Assembly (NCBI RefSeq): GCF_008274625.1
Contig: NZ_VTRU01000005.1
Span: forward strand, 62,001-126,000
Length of the DNA: 64,000 nucleotides
Source: Chryseobacterium panacisoli
Lineage (GTDB): Bacteria; Bacteroidota; Bacteroidia; Flavobacteriales; Weeksellaceae
Direction: 5' to 3'
Part shown: positions 31,135 to 40,675 of the stretch, piece after piece
Layout: the number at the start of each line of letters is the position of its first letter
How positions within the stretch are numbered: the first letter of the stretch is position 1
Made by a program: the position numbers and the translations under genes
Notes under the pieces: generated by a model
The model's database searches: none
What the model saw: the letters and a program-made list of their open reading frames with translations, nothing else
What the model was told of the DNA's origin: nothing

Positions 31135-33867
31135 TTAAAGAGCCAGAATTCTTACATCAATTCTTCTGTTTTTTGCTTTACATTCATCGGTGTCATTAGC
31201 GTCACATACCGGATATTGTGAACCATATCCTTCAGCTTCTACTCTGTCTGCCGAAATACCCAACTCAAGTAGTTTAAGTTTTGCTGTTTGTGCTCTTAGG
31301 TTGGATAGCTTAAGATTACTATCCTCATTACCGCTATTGTCTGTATAACCGCCTAATTTTATTTTCAGATCAGGATATGCATTTAAGATTTCAGCTAAAG
31401 TATTCAGCTGGAGTACAGATTCTGCCTTCAGATCGCTTGAACCTGTTTCAAAATAAAGGTTTTCGATGGTGTACCATTTATTAGGATCTAAAGCTGATTT
31501 GTCTTTTTGTTTTACTACATTATAAAGCTGGTAAAGCTGGCTACCATCTCCTATGGCAATCGTTTTTCCTCCATCCAGTTTTATTTTCTGAATATTTCCT
31601 GTTTCATACACAAAGTCGCCGTTTTCATTAAGATGCCCTTTAATTTCTCCCGGAACTACAGCAATTATTTTGGCATCTGCACTGACACCTGTTGCAGCAC
31701 TGGTAACCCCTGTAAGACTTTCTATTTTTGCTTTTCTGTTTGCCTCTATTTTATCTTTATGTAAAACAGCTAAAGTAGGTGCAATAACCAAAGAAACAAT
31801 TGACATTAACTTAATCAGAATATTCATGGAAGGTCCGGAAGTATCTTTAAACGGATCTCCAACCGTATCTCCTGTTACAGATGCTTTATGTGGCTCTGAA
31901 CCTTTGTAGTAGGTCTGTCCATTGATATCAACGCCTTTTTCAAATGACTTTTTAGCATTATCCCAGGCTCCTCCCGCATTATTCTGGAACATCCCCATCA
32001 AAACCCCACATACCGTAGCACCAGCCAGAAATCCTCCCAATACTTCGGGACCGAAAATAAATCCTATCAAAAGCGGTGAGATGATTGCTATAGCACCCGG
32101 CAGCATCATTTTTCTGATGGAAGCATCTGTAGAGATAGCAACACATTTTTCATATTCAGGCTGTGCTTTCCCTTCTAAAATTCCCGGAATTTCACGAAAC
32201 TGTCTTCTTACTTCTTCTACCATCGCCATGGCCGCCTGCCCAACTGCAGTGATTGCCAATGATGAAAAGATAAACGGAATCATTCCACCAACAAATAGGC
32301 CGGCCAGAACATCTGCCCTGTAAATATCAATTCCGTCAATTCCTGCAATCCCAACAAAAGCTGCAAATAAAGCTAATGCTGTTAAAGCTGCTGAAGCAAT
32401 TGCAAATCCTTTTCCGGTAGCTGCCGTTGTATTTCCTACCGCATCCAGAATATCTGTTTTTTCACGCACTTCTTTGGGAAGTTCACTCATTTCGGCAATA
32501 CCGCCGGCATTATCAGCAATAGGTCCAAAAGCATCAATTGCCAACTGCATAGCTGTAGTAGCCATCATTCCTGCTGCGGCAATGGCAACCCCGTAAAGTC
32601 CGGCGCACAAATAAGATCCATAGATTCCTCCAGCCAGCACGATAATCGGAAGTAAGGTAGATTCCATACCAACAGAAAGCCCTCCGATAATATTAGTTGC
32701 ATGCCCCGTAGAAGACTGTCTCACGATACTGGAAACAGGTCTTTTACCCATTGCAGTATAATATTCTGTAATGATACTCATTAAAGTACCTACAACCAAT
32801 CCTACCATTATGGCACCAAATACTCCCATTTTAGTAAACTCATGGCCTCTTAGAACCATTTTTTCCGGAAGGATATAAGTTACCAGGAAGTATGATGAAA
32901 TGGCTGTAATAACGATACTTCCCCAGTTTCCAAGGTTTAAAGCGTTCTGTACACTGGAAGTGGATGAGCCTTCGTTATCATTAATTTTTACAAATAAAGT
33001 TCCGATCATAGAAAATATAATTCCTGTCCCTGCAATCAGCATGGGTAAAAGGATTGGAGCAAAACCTCCGAATGCATCATCAGAAATAGTTTCTCTACCT
33101 AATACCATGGTTGCCAGAACTGTTGCAACATAAGATCCGAAAAGATCGGCCCCCATTCCTGCTACATCTCCTACGTTATCACCTACGTTATCTGCAATGG
33201 TTGCAGGATTTCGGGGATCATCTTCAGGGATTCCGGCTTCTACTTTCCCTACAAGGTCAGCACCTACGTCTGCCGCTTTGGTATAAATACCGCCTCCTAC
33301 TCTTGCAAAAAGTGCTATGGATTCTGCCCCCAGAGAAAATCCGGTAAGAATTTCAATAGTCTTTTCCATTTCATGAGAATCTACTGTGGCATCGGGCGCA
33401 AAGATCTGTTTAATGATCAGAAATAGTGATCCTAAGCCTAAAACAGCAAGTCCGGCAACTCCCATTCCCATAACAGAACCTCCTGTAAAAGATACTTTAA
33501 GCGCTTTCGACAGTGAAGTTCTTGCAGCTTCTGCTGTCCTGACATTGGCTTTGGTAGCAATTTTCATCCCGATAAAACCTGCTAATGCGGAAAATACAGC
33601 TCCTACGGCAAAGGCAATACCGATACTCCAATGTGAGTTGGCATTACTTGATCCCATTACGGCGAGTAAAATGGCGACTACCACCACAAAGTACATTAAG
33701 ATTTTATATTCAGCCTTTAGAAAAGCCATTGCCCCGTCTGCAATATGGCCGCTGATTATTTTCATTTTTTCATTTCCGGCATTCTGTTTATTTACCCAGT
33801 TGCTCTGAAGAAATGTATAAAGCAAAGCTACGACACCAAAAATTGGCACTAACACAAATAGATCCAT
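31135..33867 (-). CDS. hppA: membrane pyrophosphatase fused to an OmpA-like domain
   Basis: A 910-residue protein. Residues about 1-740 are an ion-pumping pyrophosphatase with 16 expected membrane helices; the substrate site GGGIYTKAADVGADLVGKVE and the DNVGDNVGDVAGMGADLFG loop are intact. GNTTAATGKG has Ala where potassium-independent enzymes have Lys, so it should be K+-dependent; whether it pumps Na+ or H+ is not settled. Residues 798-910 form an OmpA/MotB-type domain: NLYFETGSSDL, GGYTDNSGN and SNLRAQ with the Asp and Arg that bind peptidoglycan, then KNRRIDV. The C-terminus of these pumps is extracytoplasmic, which suits wall binding. The soluble pyrophosphatase gene is next upstream. 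Confidence 0.93.
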   Translation of the reverse strand: MDLFVLVPIFGVVALLYTFLQSNWVNKQNAGNEKMKIISGHIADGAMAFLKAEYKILMYFVVVVAILLAVMGSSNANSHWSIGIAFAVGAVFSALAGFIGMKIATKANVRTAEAARTSLSKALKVSFTGGSVMGMGVAGLAVLGLGSLFLIIKQIFAPDATVDSHEMEKTIEILTGFSLGAESIALFARVGGGIYTKAADVGADLVGKVEAGIPEDDPRNPATIADNVGDNVGDVAGMGADLFGSYVATVLATMVLGRETISDDAFGGFAPILLPMLIAGTGIIFSMIGTLFVKINDNEGSSTSSVQNALNLGNWGSIVITAISSYFLVTYILPEKMVLRGHEFTKMGVFGAIMVGLVVGTLMSIITEYYTAMGKRPVSSIVRQSSTGHATNIIGGLSVGMESTLLPIIVLAGGIYGSYLCAGLYGVAIAAAGMMATTAMQLAIDAFGPIADNAGGIAEMSELPKEVREKTDILDAVGNTTAATGKGFAIASAALTALALFAAFVGIAGIDGIDIYRADVLAGLFVGGMIPFIFSSLAITAVGQAAMAMVEEVRRQFREIPGILEGKAQPEYEKCVAISTDASIRKMMLPGAIAIISPLLIGFIFGPEVLGGFLAGATVCGVLMGMFQNNAGGAWDNAKKSFEKGVDINGQTYYKGSEPHKASVTGDTVGDPFKDTSGPSMNILIKLMSIVSLVIAPTLAVLHKDKIEANRKAKIESLTGVTSAATGVSADAKIIAVVPGEIKGHLNENGDFVYETGNIQKIKLDGGKTIAIGDGSQLYQLYNVVKQKDKSALDPNKWYTIENLYFETGSSDLKAESVLQLNTLAEILNAYPDLKIKLGGYTDNSGNEDSNLKLSNLRAQTAKLKLLELGISADRVEAEGYGSQYPVCDANDTDECKAKNRRIDVRILAL

Positions 33868-34055
33868 AGTTTAATATTTTTTTGGTAATAGAAAATTAAA
33901 TATAATAAATAATTACCATCAAAGCATTAAAAAATTTAACAGTATGATGCTTATCATCAAAAAGGATAAAAATATTGCACCGAACTTATAGTTGCCAAAA
34001 TTTATGAAAAAACAGTACTGAATAAGGCTTTCAGACATATTCTATGCGTAAAAAA

Positions 34056-34086
34056 AGGGTAAACAGAAACCTGTATACCCTCTTTT
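34056..34086 (-). terminator. terminator of the ppa gene
   Basis: GGGTaAACAG (34057-34066) pairs with CTGTaTACCC (34071-34080), A-run on the left, 22 bases after the ppa stop on the minus strand. Confidence 0.65.
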
Positions 34087-34108
34087 ATTGTATTGCATTA
34101 AGAGAATC

Positions 34109-34720
34109 TTATCCTCCGAATTTATCTGCATAGTCTGTTTGAGAAGCTTTAATCACTTTTCTTGCGTGCTCAGCTCCATAAACTTCCTGGATTCTACATT
34201 TTGCAGGCTCATCCGGAAGGTTTTTATACGTAAGGAAATAGTGCATTAATCTTCTTACTTCAGCTTCTGGTAATTCAGCAATATCTCTGAAGTGTCCGAA
34301 AGCATGGTCGTTGATCATTACTGCAACGATTTTATCATCAGCTTCTCCTCCGTCGATCATTTTGAAACCTCCGATTGGAATAGCTTCCATCAATAGACCT
34401 CCGGCGTGGATGTTGTGAGAACTTAAAACACAAATATCAAGAGGGTCATGATCTCCCATTGTAACATCCGTAGCTCCTGATTCCACAGCAAGTCTCATCA
34501 CTTCCTTGTCACAGTATGTTCTTGGAACAAAACCATATAAAGCAGGGATGATATTTGAAAATTTCTGTGGTCTGTCTACCTTTAAGTATCCTGTTTCTTT
34601 ATCTACTTCATATTTAATAGTATCTGAAGGAACAATTTCCACAAATACGTTTACAACATTTGGCGCATCTTCTCCTGCAGAAATTCCGTGCCATGGATGT
34701 GCTTTAAAATTTGGAATCAT
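34109..34720 (-). CDS. ppa: soluble inorganic pyrophosphatase (family I)
   Basis: A 203-residue enzyme that hydrolyses diphosphate to two phosphates in the cytosol. Family I landmarks: YEVDKETGYLKVDR, the signature DHDPLDICVL with the metal-binding Asp residues, and KIVAVMIND. It has its own terminator, and the membrane pyrophosphatase gene lies downstream on the same strand, so two different diphosphate-removing enzymes are neighbours. The DUF gene upstream ends 17 bases before it and may be cotranscribed. Confidence 0.95.
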   Translation of the reverse strand: MIPNFKAHPWHGISAGEDAPNVVNVFVEIVPSDTIKYEVDKETGYLKVDRPQKFSNIIPALYGFVPRTYCDKEVMRLAVESGATDVTMGDHDPLDICVLSSHNIHAGGLLMEAIPIGGFKMIDGGEADDKIVAVMINDHAFGHFRDIAELPEAEVRRLMHYFLTYKNLPDEPAKCRIQEVYGAEHARKVIKASQTDYADKFGG

Positions 34721-34737
34721 TATTTATCTGTTATTTT

Positions 34738-35250
34738 TTAAGTTATTATTAAAATTTCTTTTCTTAAGTCTTCTATTGTTTCCACAATATAATCGTTTCC
34801 TTCCATGTAGTTCATGATGAAAATCGTTTTGAATTCATCCAGCTGAACCTCTCCTTTCAATCCGTCATAGGTTTTGTGAAGGAGTTCTATGATTGCATTT
34901 TTAGAGTCTACAATATTCTTCCATGAATTTTTTGTGATGTATAACTGCTGCGAAGAGTTATATTCAAATTCTTCATTGATTGTTTTTTCGGTAAGGAAAA
35001 TAAACTCATGAACCGCTAGTTCTCTATCAAACTTCTGGATAAGGTTTGACGGCTTCATTCTGTCCAGAAACAAGGTCATTCTTTCGTAAGAATGTGCCTT
35101 ATTCTCTGAATTCGACTTCACGGTAAGTAGTTTGATTTCCTGATTTTTAAGGGTAATGTACGAGTGTACAAATTGTCTGAGCAAAACCAAAAAAGGAATT
35201 GCAATAATTAATGCAAATGCATACGGTAGATATCCTGAAAGACTCGTCAT
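34738..35250 (-). CDS. membrane-anchored hypothetical protein, 170 aa
   Basis: One N-terminal transmembrane helix (MTSLSGYLPYAFALIIAIPFLVLLRQFV) followed by a cytosolic helical domain with a coiled-coil-like stretch (LKNQEIKLLTVKSN...ERMTLFLDRMKPSNLIQKFD). It resembles small conserved flavobacterial proteins of unknown role; I think a DUF number exists but will not assert one. The start at 35250 places the helix right at the N-terminus. It lies between the GT-C-like membrane protein and ppa on one strand. Confidence 0.7.
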   Translation of the reverse strand: MTSLSGYLPYAFALIIAIPFLVLLRQFVHSYITLKNQEIKLLTVKSNSENKAHSYERMTLFLDRMKPSNLIQKFDRELAVHEFIFLTEKTINEEFEYNSSQQLYITKNSWKNIVDSKNAIIELLHKTYDGLKGEVQLDEFKTIFIMNYMEGNDYIVETIEDLRKEILIIT

Positions 35251-35274
35251 AATTTTAGACTGCAAAATTACTAA

Positions 35275-36450
35275 TTATTTTCCGTCTTCTAAAGAGTTTT
35301 TAAAGATATCCACTTTAGAATTTTGTATATAAACTAATGCTAAGATAATTATAAGATAAAAGCCCGACATCATCCTGTTTGCCAGAGACGGAAAAACCAG
35401 GAATCTCAACATGACAGTTCCATAAACAATTGCAAAAAACAAGACCTGGGCCTGTGTTTTTTTATTATTAAGGGAAAAATTATTAGCCAGAATAATGATG
35501 ATAAAAATCAACAGCAACGGAAAATAGGAAGCATTGAACTCCAACATTATTTTACTTTTAATAAAGTGAATATAATCTGAGAGAGAAAACGGATCAGGCT
35601 GTGATACAGGGTAAATCTGAACTTTTGTAAACTGATTCATAAAGAGTGCAGACCATGAAACCTGGTTAAAAGCCTGTATTAAAAAGAAGGTAAGAACCAG
35701 ATATCCATATGATATCAATAATGGAACTGTTTTCACCTGAAGCCTATTCCTATAAAAATAAATAAGGCCATACAGAAAAGAATAAAAAATAAAATATTCC
35801 GGTCTTGTGAGAATACACAGCATAGCAAAGATACCTGCAAGAAAGAAATTTTTTCTTACTAAAAATATATAGAAGCTCAAGAGAAGCAACAGACATGATA
35901 AAGAATCTGCAGAGACATGCCTGCCTGACTCCTGAAGAGGTTTGAACAGGGAAATTAAAATCGTGATGATAAAGGCAAGACTATAGTTTTTGAGAATTTT
36001 TATCAAAAAAATGAAAATCAAAATAAGAATCAGGGCGTAAGAAATAGCTGAAATTAAAGAGTTGGAAGCAGATGCACTAAAACCTAATTTAAAAAATGCC
36101 CAATTGATGAAATTATAAAAAGGCTTCACTACAAAAAGCTGTAATTCTTCCTCATAGGCTTTAGGATTTTGTGACAATATTTTGTAATAGGTACTTTCAC
36201 CTTTGGCTAATTCTTTCACCATTGGATCTACAGGTCCTAATCCTGCAAAGTCAGGGTTCTTTTCCCGCAATTCATCATATACTTTCTGATGAATCTCTTC
36301 AATTTTCATTTCGGGATATTCTGTTTTATAAATCAACCCCATATAAGCTTCCATATCAGTATTGTAATAATGGTTGGCATATAGGTAGTATGACATAATG
36401 CATACATAGATTGAAAATATAAAAACAAGAATATTTTCCCTTTTTTTCAT
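35275..36450 (-). CDS. multi-pass membrane protein, GT-C-like
   Basis: A 391-residue protein with about nine to ten hydrophobic helices and one large loop after the first helix (about 30-120). The first loop starts YYNTDMEAYMGLIY, with Asp placed as in GT-C glycosyltransferases of the ArnT/PMT type, where an acidic residue there is catalytic. CILTRPEYFIFY is also typical of such membrane glycosyltransferases. Donor and acceptor unknown. It fits with neighbouring surface-related genes. Confidence 0.6.
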   Translation of the reverse strand: MKKRENILVFIFSIYVCIMSYYLYANHYYNTDMEAYMGLIYKTEYPEMKIEEIHQKVYDELREKNPDFAGLGPVDPMVKELAKGESTYYKILSQNPKAYEEELQLFVVKPFYNFINWAFFKLGFSASASNSLISAISYALILILIFIFLIKILKNYSLAFIITILISLFKPLQESGRHVSADSLSCLLLLLSFYIFLVRKNFFLAGIFAMLCILTRPEYFIFYSFLYGLIYFYRNRLQVKTVPLLISYGYLVLTFFLIQAFNQVSWSALFMNQFTKVQIYPVSQPDPFSLSDYIHFIKSKIMLEFNASYFPLLLIFIIIILANNFSLNNKKTQAQVLFFAIVYGTVMLRFLVFPSLANRMMSGFYLIIILALVYIQNSKVDIFKNSLEDGK

Positions 36451-36526
36451 ACGTTGATATTATAAGTATACAAATGTAAAAAAACTATCAACTTATATTC
36501 TTATAAAAAGCTTTTATAATAAAGGA

Positions 36527-37459
36527 TTACAATTCAAACAATGCAGGCCTTTGAGTCACTTCATGATAACAAACACTATTTTCATCAAAGAAATGATATA
36601 CCAGGCTCTTTCTTGTTCTGTTTTTATCCGTATGAGGCTCACCGCCGTGAAGAATATTGGCATGCCAGATTAATAAATCACCTTTTTTTGCGTTAAAGAC
36701 TTCTTTTTTTAATCCCAGTTCTTTTACTTTATCTTCAAGAAATGTTTCATAAGCTCTGTAACTTTTCTTGCCGATTTTCAGGGCTGTACCCTCATTATCA
36801 TAATCAGAATTCAGGAAATAGGGTAATTTATGACTCTTGGGAATGTAATGAAGAGCGCCATTCGTTTCATCTACATCTTCCAATGCAATCCAGACTCCAA
36901 GCAATCCTCCCAGAGGATAAGTCGTCATATGAATACTATCCGAATGTGTTTTTTGTTGGCTTCCATTGATGAAATTGATACTTTGGAAAAGTTTGGATTT
37001 TCCATCTAGTAAAACAGATAAAAATTCTAACAATTCCTTATCGCTTCCGATATTTCTAATAATTTCTGAATGATGAATGGCAAACATTAGTTTTCCTCCG
37101 TAAATAAACTTCAGTGTACCTTTTTCCATCAGCTTATCAATTTCTGTATTGATTTGATCAGCCGTTTCCGGAGTCAGAAAGTTTCTCAGAATCAGATAGC
37201 CATTATCATCATACTGAAGAACACTTTCTTTATTTTCTTCCGATAACTTTTTAAAAAAAGGAGTTTCTGTAAGCTTTGCATAATTTACCTTTCTATCACT
37301 GGCAGGAAGATGAGCAAAATCTTTACTCGAAATACTTGAAAAGTAATTCTTATTGATTCCGTATTTCTTATACAATGGAATATTATGCTTTAATTTATTC
37401 TTTTTAAACAAGTTATAAAGCATATATGATAATTTGTACTGACGAATCTGTTGTAACAT
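36527..37459 (-). CDS. phytanoyl-CoA dioxygenase (PhyH) family protein
   Basis: A 310-residue Fe(II)/2-oxoglutarate-dependent oxygenase. The metal site is the HxD of THSDSIHM and the distal His of ILHGGEPHT; the Arg in NRTRKSLVYHF should bind 2-oxoglutarate. The entry strand DDNGYLILRNFLTPE is typical. The substrate may be a lipid, amino acid or sugar. The position between a GT-C-like and a FemAB-like gene hints at a surface-molecule or secondary-product role, which is inference. Confidence 0.88.
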   Translation of the reverse strand: MLQQIRQYKLSYMLYNLFKKNKLKHNIPLYKKYGINKNYFSSISSKDFAHLPASDRKVNYAKLTETPFFKKLSEENKESVLQYDDNGYLILRNFLTPETADQINTEIDKLMEKGTLKFIYGGKLMFAIHHSEIIRNIGSDKELLEFLSVLLDGKSKLFQSINFINGSQQKTHSDSIHMTTYPLGGLLGVWIALEDVDETNGALHYIPKSHKLPYFLNSDYDNEGTALKIGKKSYRAYETFLEDKVKELGLKKEVFNAKKGDLLIWHANILHGGEPHTDKNRTRKSLVYHFFDENSVCYHEVTQRPALFEL

Positions 37460-37532
37460 AGCTGTTTTACTAAGGATTTTATAAAGTTACGGAATATTAC
37501 TTAATTAGAACCAATCTAAACAATGCTTTTCA

Positions 37533-38447
37533 TCATAAAAAGGACTTTCCTCTCATAATAAGATATCCTAATTTTTTAAAGAGGTTCTTTTTTGAATTTT
37601 CAATAATTCCATAAGGTCTTAATTCCGGGCGGAATCCTCTGAAAAACTCTTCAATATTAGGCAGCTCTCCCCCTTCAAAGTCAAAAATATGAGTTTCAAT
37701 ATTTTCTTTAATAACGGTATCAATCAGTACTGAAGCTCCTGATAATTTTACGTAATCTTTATCATTAAAATTACCCAAAAGTGCTACCATATTGCAGTCT
37801 GTGTAAGTAGCAATTACGTTGATCATCTTGTTTTGATAATAAAAAGCTGTGAACTTCAGGTAATCCAACTTATGAAAACTCTCAAAAATTCTCATGAATT
37901 CACACAAATCATTGTCTTTACTCAATCCTATCGTGTTGGCTTCTATAAAAGTCTTTGCTTTGTCAAAAGAGATGGTTTTAACTTCTGATTCTTTTAAAAC
38001 GTCTTTATCTAAACGGAGTTTTCTTTTTCTTTTGGGAGAATAGTTGGCACGTACTTTCTCGTAAGCATTGGGATATAATAAAAAGTTCTTCTTGATTCTG
38101 ATCTTTGCGCGAAGCTGGTTTACATCATTGAATGGATAAGCTCTGATCATGTAATTTTTTTCCAGATATTCTAAAAAAGCCTCATTAAGGTCAACATTAT
38201 CTTTAGTGGAAAAAACACCGAGTTGCTGGCAGAGTTTCGGATTATGAACAATTTTCATCCCGTATTTTCTTACAAAAGGTACAGGCATCACAGCCTCATA
38301 ATCCTTATAAACCAGAAGTTCCCATGGCATTGTAGAAGTTGTATCTAAAAAATCTTTTGTTGCAGAATATTTTCTTTGTTCGGAATTTTCTAAACATTGA
38401 GCATATTTTACAAAATCAATTTCATGGTATTTCAATCTTCTAATCAT
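37533..38447 (-). CDS. FemAB/GNAT-like acyltransferase, hypothetical
   Basis: A 304-residue protein with two GNAT-like halves as in FemAB/LPG-synthase-type aminoacyl or acyl transferases. Cues are the lysine-rich YSPKRKRKLRL, the strand KFTAFYYQNKMINVIATYTDCNMVALLGNF, the helix LIDTVIKENIETHIFDFEGGELPNIEEFFRGFRPEL and the final PYG. The substrate is unknown. Its start overlaps the radC stop by four bases (ATGA), so the two are translationally coupled, a likely accident of packing rather than shared function. Confidence 0.65.
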   Translation of the reverse strand: MIRRLKYHEIDFVKYAQCLENSEQRKYSATKDFLDTTSTMPWELLVYKDYEAVMPVPFVRKYGMKIVHNPKLCQQLGVFSTKDNVDLNEAFLEYLEKNYMIRAYPFNDVNQLRAKIRIKKNFLLYPNAYEKVRANYSPKRKRKLRLDKDVLKESEVKTISFDKAKTFIEANTIGLSKDNDLCEFMRIFESFHKLDYLKFTAFYYQNKMINVIATYTDCNMVALLGNFNDKDYVKLSGASVLIDTVIKENIETHIFDFEGGELPNIEEFFRGFRPELRPYGIIENSKKNLFKKLGYLIMRGKSFL

Positions 38448-39121
38448 AATAATCCTGAGTCCGAGAAACTAAAATAGGAATCTTGCGTGACAATAATATG
38501 GTCTAAAAGCTGGATACTTAAAGTATTTCCTGCTTCTTTTATTTTTTGTGTAATATTGATATCTTCCCTGCTTGGTTTTAAACTTCCGGAAGGATGGTTG
38601 TGGGCAATGATAATACCCGTTGAAAAATGATCCAGTGCTGTTTTATATAGAATTCTGACATCTACGATAGACTGGCTGATTCCTCCCTGAGTAAGTTTTG
38701 AAACATGAATTACTTTGTTACTGTTGTTAAGGAAAATAGCCCAGAACTCTTCAGTTCTTAAGTCAGAAAGTTGGTTTTGAAGAATAAAATAAGCGTCACT
38801 ACTGTTACCAATCAAAGTTTTTTCAGGAATTTCCTGTACTGTCTTTCTTTTTCCGATTTCTAAAGCTGAAATAATCGAAATCGCTTTTGTAACTCCAATT
38901 CCTTTGAATTTCATCAGATCTTTAGCAGAAAGTAAGCTCAACTGATGCCAACTGTTATTAACTGAGGCTAAAATTTTCCGTGCCAGTTCCAGAGCATTTT
39001 CCTCTCTATTTCCACTTCCCATAATAATAGCCAGCAGCTCAGAATCAGAAAGTGAGCTTTTGCCTTTCTGCAAAAACTTTTCTCTGGGTCTGTCATCTTC
39101 TGCAAGAAATTTTATAGCCAT
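38444..39121 (-). CDS. radC: RadC family JAB-domain protein
   Basis: A 225-residue protein: N-terminal UPF0758 domain with a helix-hairpin-helix (MKFKGIGVTKAISIISALEIGKR), then a JAB1/MPN metalloprotease-like domain with the full JAMM motif HNHPSGSLKPSREDI. Despite its name, a DNA-repair role is not settled in this family. The end overlaps the FemAB-like gene by four bases; the L,D-transpeptidase-like gene is 17 bases upstream. Confidence 0.93.
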   Translation of the reverse strand: MAIKFLAEDDRPREKFLQKGKSSLSDSELLAIIMGSGNREENALELARKILASVNNSWHQLSLLSAKDLMKFKGIGVTKAISIISALEIGKRKTVQEIPEKTLIGNSSDAYFILQNQLSDLRTEEFWAIFLNNSNKVIHVSKLTQGGISQSIVDVRILYKTALDHFSTGIIIAHNHPSGSLKPSREDINITQKIKEAGNTLSIQLLDHIIVTQDSYFSFSDSGLL

Positions 39122-39138
39122 GAAAAAAAGGTTATGAA

Positions 39139-39717
39139 TTAATAAAATGCATACAAGATCACCGGCTTTGTCGACTGATCAATATATATTGCTGTTTCTT
39201 TAAGAGCATTTACCGAAAGCATCGGACATCCTAAGCTTAAACATGCCGGAGTCTGAGATTCCACATCAGGAATACATCCGTAGGAATGAAGGACAATTGC
39301 CCTCTGCATTGCATTGCTGTTGGTAGAATCAAGCCCTTTTAACCGGTAAGCTTTACCAAACTTTCCTACATAGCTTTCTCCGATGGCATATTTTCCCAGA
39401 GACGACTGATAAGAACCTTCAACATTACTGAATTTTAAAGCATCAGACTGTGGAATGACTGAACCTGAACCATGGGATACAACAGCCTGCTGTACAATTG
39501 TATTATTTTTCAGGTTATAAATGAAATAACGATACTTCCCGGAAGGAATCTTAAAGTTGATAAAAACAGCCAATTCCTGATTATACTCTTTTCCTTTAAT
39601 ATAATTTTTAATTTCCGAAATCCTTGTCTGAGGCACATTCAATGAATTCAACTGCTGAGATTCAGCTTTTGAGCAGGAAATTAAAATTATAAAAAGAAAA
39701 ATAAAGTGTTTCATCAT
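39139..39717 (-). CDS. murein L,D-transpeptidase-like lipoprotein (YkuD_2 type)
   Basis: A 192-residue envelope protein. The signal (MMKHFIFLFIILISC) has a lipobox with Cys15. The catalytic region has the conserved His (IVLHSYGC) and the Ser/Gly-Cys motif LSLGCPML, the nucleophile being that Cys. Families of this type form or trim 3-3 peptidoglycan crosslinks or attach proteins to the wall. The start may be the second Met (39714). It lies 16 bases after lolD on the same strand. Confidence 0.85.
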   Translation of the reverse strand: MMKHFIFLFIILISCSKAESQQLNSLNVPQTRISEIKNYIKGKEYNQELAVFINFKIPSGKYRYFIYNLKNNTIVQQAVVSHGSGSVIPQSDALKFSNVEGSYQSSLGKYAIGESYVGKFGKAYRLKGLDSTNSNAMQRAIVLHSYGCIPDVESQTPACLSLGCPMLSVNALKETAIYIDQSTKPVILYAFY

Positions 39718-39733
39718 CTGCTATTGTATGCTT

Positions 39734-40402
39734 CTATTCTATGATCATTCCGTCTTTCATAACGAGCTTGCGGTCTGTAATTTCTGCAAGATTCGGGTTG
39801 TGGGTTACAATCACAAAAGTCTGGTTATATTTGTCTCTAAGATCAAAAAACAATCTGTGAAGATCATCTGCGTTCTTGGAATCCAGGTTTCCTGTAGGCT
39901 CATCCGCAAAAATAATTTTGGGTGAATTGATTAAAGCTCTAGCTACAGCGACCCTTTGTGCTTCTCCACCTGAAAGCTGATTAGGTTTGTGATTCAGTCT
40001 TTGTTCTATCTTCAGATCTTCAAATAAGGCATACGCTTTTTCTAGCGCTTCTCTTTCATTGGCTCCAGCTATTTTAGTCGGAAGCAATACATTTTCCAGC
40101 GCTGTAAACTCCGGAAGAAGCTGATGAAACTGAAATACAAAACCAATGTTCTGATTTCTGAACTTTGACAGCTGCTTGTCATTCATATTAATAAATGACT
40201 CTCCCGCTATTTCAATTTCAGTATCATATTTGTTTGATTGGCTCGGATGATCCAGCGTTCCTAAAATCTGCAGTAACGTAGATTTACCTGCACCTGATTC
40301 TCCTACAATAGAAACTACCTCTCCCATTTTGATATGGATATCAACTCCTTTCAGTACTTCTAAATTCCCATAAGATTTATGGATATTTCTTGCTTTAATC
40401 AT
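39734..40402 (-). CDS. lolD: LolD-like ABC transporter ATPase
   Basis: A 222-residue ATPase of the LolD/MacB class: Walker A GESGAGKST, Q-loop FQFHQLLPEFTALENV, signature LSGGEAQRVAVARAL, Walker B IIFADEPTGNLDS and switch VTHN. In this class it powers extraction of lipoproteins from the inner membrane by LolC/E or another MacB-type permease. No permease gene is adjacent, as is common for lolD in flavobacteria. Confidence 0.9.
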   Translation of the reverse strand: MIKARNIHKSYGNLEVLKGVDIHIKMGEVVSIVGESGAGKSTLLQILGTLDHPSQSNKYDTEIEIAGESFINMNDKQLSKFRNQNIGFVFQFHQLLPEFTALENVLLPTKIAGANEREALEKAYALFEDLKIEQRLNHKPNQLSGGEAQRVAVARALINSPKIIFADEPTGNLDSKNADDLHRLFFDLRDKYNQTFVIVTHNPNLAEITDRKLVMKDGMIIE

Positions 40403-40431
40403 GTTTCAAAAATAGTGAATTGCCTTCAAAT

Positions 40432-40456
40432 AAAAAACCGCTTTTTGAAGCGGTTT
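40432..40456. terminator. hairpin terminator between lolD and the pdh genes
   Basis: AAACCGC / GCGGTTT around TTTTTGAA, with a U-tract on the minus strand. The 165 bases to its right hold only a short startless minus-strand tail (QNIKEIIKKIIEKTYISG), so the gene it ended may be lost. Confidence 0.5.
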
Positions 40457-40626
40457 ATATTTTATTTTAGTTTTATTCCGATTAGATTTTCTTCATCCAC
40501 TTATATAGGTCTTTTCTATTATTTTTTTAATTATTTCCTTTATATTTTGGCTATAAAAATTATGTGAAAAGTATTATTTTCTTTTTCAGAGTTTATTAGT
40601 AATCTGCATTTTAATTTACCCAAAAC

Positions 40627-40655
40627 CAAAAAAACCTCCCGGTTTGGGAGGTTTC
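40627..40655 (-). terminator. terminator of the pyruvate dehydrogenase E2 gene
   Basis: AAACCTCCC / GGGAGGTTT with loop GGTTT, A-run on the left, 22 bases after the E2 stop. Confidence 0.75.
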
Positions 40656-40675
40656 AATATTTTCACTTCAGAAAA

